This document shows positions 61,169 through 64,000 of a stretch of 64,000 nucleotides of DNA, piece after piece. Below the pieces are notes generated by a model. The model worked only from the letters and a program-made list of their open reading frames with translations. It was not told where the DNA came from and ran no database searches. How positions within the stretch are numbered: the stretch's first letter is position 1; each line of letters starts with the position of its first letter. Made by a program: the position numbers and the translations under genes. Source of the stretch: Fragum whitleyi (lineage: Eukaryota > Mollusca > Bivalvia > Cardiida > Cardiidae); the NCBI GenBank assembly GCA_948146395.1, contig OX411557.1, forward strand, positions 36,186,077 through 36,250,076, given 5' to 3'.

Positions 61169-61789
61169 AAGCCTTTAATCAGATTAATTTTCATTTACAA
61201 TTGGTGGAAAATTACCATTTATTTGTTTCCCAATCCCTGATATCTTTTGTATGTCATTCTATAGGAAAAGACTATCTTTAGATATATCATTAGGTTTATA
61301 ACCTAGCATTTTTATCGGTCACCATCGGATATTTTTATTATCTTTTTAAAAAACACGCGAGTTTCAGCCCATCAATTTCAATTGCACTTCATGATTTTAT
61401 TTTATCAATTTTGTGGCCAGTTCACCATTTCGATTCGTACTCAGAACGTAGTCCAACCCCACTGTTTCCCTGCTAAGTCGTAGCATCAACTTGGACAGAT
61501 GTTTATGTAGAGGTACGACAAACAAGGGTAAACGAAATGTTTTAATTCGGCAAGAGTACGATTCCATGAGATCCTACTACGTTGAACTACATTCAGACTA
61601 CGACAGAACGTCTTTTTTCTGTCCTTTCTCACCGTAAGAACATGCCCACGTTTTGTGCTGCAACCCCGACAGGATTATACAGAATAAGAACGTTCATACT
61701 ACGGGTTACAAGGTTGGGGTGCGTCGTAGTACAGCATTCTTTCCCTACGTTCAGATTAGGTTTACAACGTGAAATATGACCGAGATATT

Positions 61790-62580
61790 TAGCTCGGCTG
61801 TTTTCAAAGTAAACCGGAGGCATTATGATCACATTGGCGTCGTTGGCGTTGGTGTTGATGTTGGCGTTGTCGTTGGCATTGGCGTGACAAACTTTACCTT
61901 GGTCATAACTTTTGAATGGTAAGTCATAGAGCCTTCATATTTCACATGATTATTGCTTGGGACAAGACCTTTCTGTAAATACCAAATTCAAGGTCATCAC
62001 TTAAGGTCAAGGTTATATTTGAAGGTAAAATATCTTTGAACAATTTAACCTTGGTCATAACTTTTGAATGGTATGTCAAAGAGCATTCATATTTCACATG
62101 ATCATTGCATGGGACAAAACCTTTCGGTAGGTACCGAATTCTAGGTCATCACTCAAAGTCAAGGTCATTTTTCAAGGACAAATTTCTTTGAAAAATTTAA
62201 ACTTCTTCATAACTTTTGAATGGTTAGCCATAGAGTCTTCATATTTCAAATGATCATTGCGTGGGACAAGCCCTTCTGTGGTACCAACTTCAAGGTCATC
62301 ATTCAAGTCCAAGGTCATTTTTTTAAGATCAAACTTCTTCATAACTTTTGAATGGTTAGTCATAGAACCTTTATATTTCAAATGATCATTGCTTGGGACT
62401 AGACCTTCTGTAGGTACCAACTTCAAGGTACTCACTCACTCAAGGTCAAGGTCATTTTTTAAGGTCAAATTTGTATGAAAATAATTAACCTTCTTCATAA
62501 CTTTTGAATGGTAAGTCCGGGAGCCTTCATATTTCATACGATCATTGCTTGGGACAAGACCTTTCTGTAGGTACCAAATT
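61790..62580 (+). repeat. 'AAGGTCATTTTCAAGGTC' tandem repeat, second block
   Basis: Opens TAGCTCGGCTGTTTTCAAAG like the block at 45290. Roughly five units of about 150 bp follow, each with CATAACTTTTGAATGGTA, GCCTTCATATTTCA, GGGACAAGACCTTTCTG and TTCAAGGTCATC. Minus-strand open frames here (S/N/H/K repeats) are artefacts. Confidence 0.8.
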
Positions 62581-63011
62581 CATATATTTGCCTTTGCCTA
62601 AGAAATAATAAACAGCCGAGCGTTGACATCCGCTTGCGGTGTTCTTGTTTACAATGTACACGTACTTTTTCCCTACCCAACCAGGGACCAAAAGATAGAT
62701 ACACGTACTATAAGAATAATGAGTCGCTATTTCAACCTTGGTTAACCGTAGTATCGGAGACAACCGTTTATGATATTACGGCGTGCTACTACGGTAAATT
62801 AAGTTCAGATTTACGGATAAGTAGGGATAAACTACTGTGACAGTACGGTCAAGTAAGGACAAAAACGTACTATACCGTGAATAGACTTTTGAATATTTTT
62901 ACAATACGCAAGACACTACGGTCAAACTCTCGAGTTTTCACAACGTTATCCACGGCGTGTAAGCACGGCTTATTTCGACTAACTGCGCAGTAAACGCTTA
63001 GCTACGTGCAT

Positions 63012-63080
63012 TTTACAGCTGACTACGTTGAGACATAACTACGGCCAACCACGTTAATTAACGTAAATGTGACCAAGCCT
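63012..63080. repeat. Second end of the 'GGTCACATTTACG' family
   Basis: TTTTACAGCTGACTACGTTG, CATAACTACGGCCAACCACG and AACGTAAATGTGACCAAGCC repeat the right end of 60980-61168. The partner left end was not located, so this may be the far end of a longer element enclosing the tandem repeat. Confidence 0.55.
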
Positions 63081-64000
63081 TGAAGAGGAAGTTATTTTGT
63101 ATACTTAACGATTTCATTCTTTACACTCTCAACAAGACTTTTGTCTTACACATGTGTTTTATCCCAATCTAAATGACGTCATGGCGACGTCTTCCTTTGC
63201 TCGTTTTGGTGGTATATCAGTCACCAAAGCTTTTCAAAACTTGGTATTTTATGTTCAAATTCATTTTAGTGTGAGAAAAAGAATCTGTTATTCGATTTTA
63301 TTTGAGACAAACTGATCTTAACCTCGTCAAGAATAGAAAGGGTAATAAGCTCTCCAAGGCTTGCTTAAAAACATTTCAATACTAGACTCGGTTAAGGTTA
63401 GCTCGTCTCAAATGAAAATTCACAACAGAAAATATCTCAATTCAAACAGAAAGAATTATTTATGTAAATGATCTTAGGGCGTATAGCAATGTTATTTGAT
63501 GATGCATTTTAACAAACGGCGTTATACATTTTTGTATATGTTCCGCGAAACAAATTAATCCATTTTTTAAGAAATGTGTTGATTTATCGCAAAGATTCGG
63601 GTCATATTATCAATTATTGTATAAAAAGTACGTTTTATGATCGTTATATACATATGTTTACGGACTAAACCAGGGCCTTAACGGGTGAAGACGTGGCTTT
63701 ATAATTAACCCTTCAACATTAAATGGTTTGAGACGGGTATAAAATTTTATTCATTTCTGTCAATTAATTTCGAAGTTATGGTAAAATTCCACGTAATTTT
63801 TTTATCCACCCTCGTATAGGTATGACTCTTAGAATTACATAAAAATTTTTCCAAGGGCTTAGATTTGAAAATAAGTTCATGATACTTCATGATATATTTC
63901 TGTATTCTTTTCTCTCCACCATTGTGTATTAAAACATTTGTAGCCATTCAACCATTGCATTGATTTAAAAGAAATTGTCCAAGCCATCTCACGCTAAATT
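63081..64000. other. Window end, no gene seen
   Basis: AT-rich sequence without supportable exons or clear repeats on either strand. Confidence 0.5.

Noticed and set aside
62172..62435. Minus-strand frame with repeated S-M-x-N-H-S-K-V-M-K-K-F
   Set aside because: Translation of the ~150-bp bivalve tandem repeat, not a repeat protein.

Overview
The window reads as AT-rich nuclear DNA of an invertebrate animal, most probably a bivalve mollusc. That placement is an inference from two things. The coding exons resemble the cysteine-rich ectodomains of the large bivalve families annotated as secretin/adhesion or Methuselah-like receptors. The repeats are also of the kind common in bivalve genomes: 'GGTGAGC...' units, 'AAGGTCATTTTCAAGGTC' tandem units, tRNA-derived SINEs and palindromic MITEs. 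There is no operon structure, and the long open reading frames are single exons with GT/AG borders.

Four copies of one four-exon gene dominate. Copy A (exons 2271-2830, 5160-5411, 5824-6034, 6657-7592, + strand) and copy B (12417-12967, 14152-14403, 17943-18153, 20577-21443, + strand) are intact, predicting 652 and 626 residues. Copy C (28859-29446, 31722-31961, 33977-34187, 43735-44625, + strand) is a pseudogene with frameshifts and stops. Copy D (- strand; exon 2 58434-58183, exon 3 57158-56948, exon 4 51179-50310) is intact as far as visible, but its first exon is not in the window. D converges on C and is closest to B. All copies keep the same intron phases (2, 2, 0), and exon 3 is 211 bases in each. 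The predicted protein has a signal peptide, a somatomedin-B-like CC-rich module, repeated Y-x-N-I-x-C-A-x-C-N modules, a glycosylated C-terminal domain and a short hydrophobic tail. It has no seven-helix domain, so I read the family as secreted or membrane-anchored receptor-ectodomain proteins.

The rest is mostly transposon-derived. Several elements can be delimited by terminal inverted repeats (TIRs) and target-site duplications. They include a 357-bp TIR element nested in another element (4396-4752), a 1.64-kb TIR element carrying arrays of ~10-bp CACGTT/CACGCT repeats (34856-36493), a 4.13-kb element with ~0.56-kb inverted arms (52036-56169), a 1.0-kb element with 32-bp TIRs (46215-47229), and a hAT-like nonautonomous family with 8-9-bp duplications (24000, 48981, 53921 and others). 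LINE C-terminal remnants lie at 22217-23806 and 38331-38657, tRNA-derived SINEs at 3735, 9476, 15300 and 40830, and a broken C2H2 zinc-finger exon at 41079-41493.

The region 1-2270 is upstream of A. The intergenic stretches (7593-12416, 21444-28858, 44626-50309, 58435-64000) show no gene I can support. No rRNA, functional tRNA, CRISPR array or viral gene was recognised.
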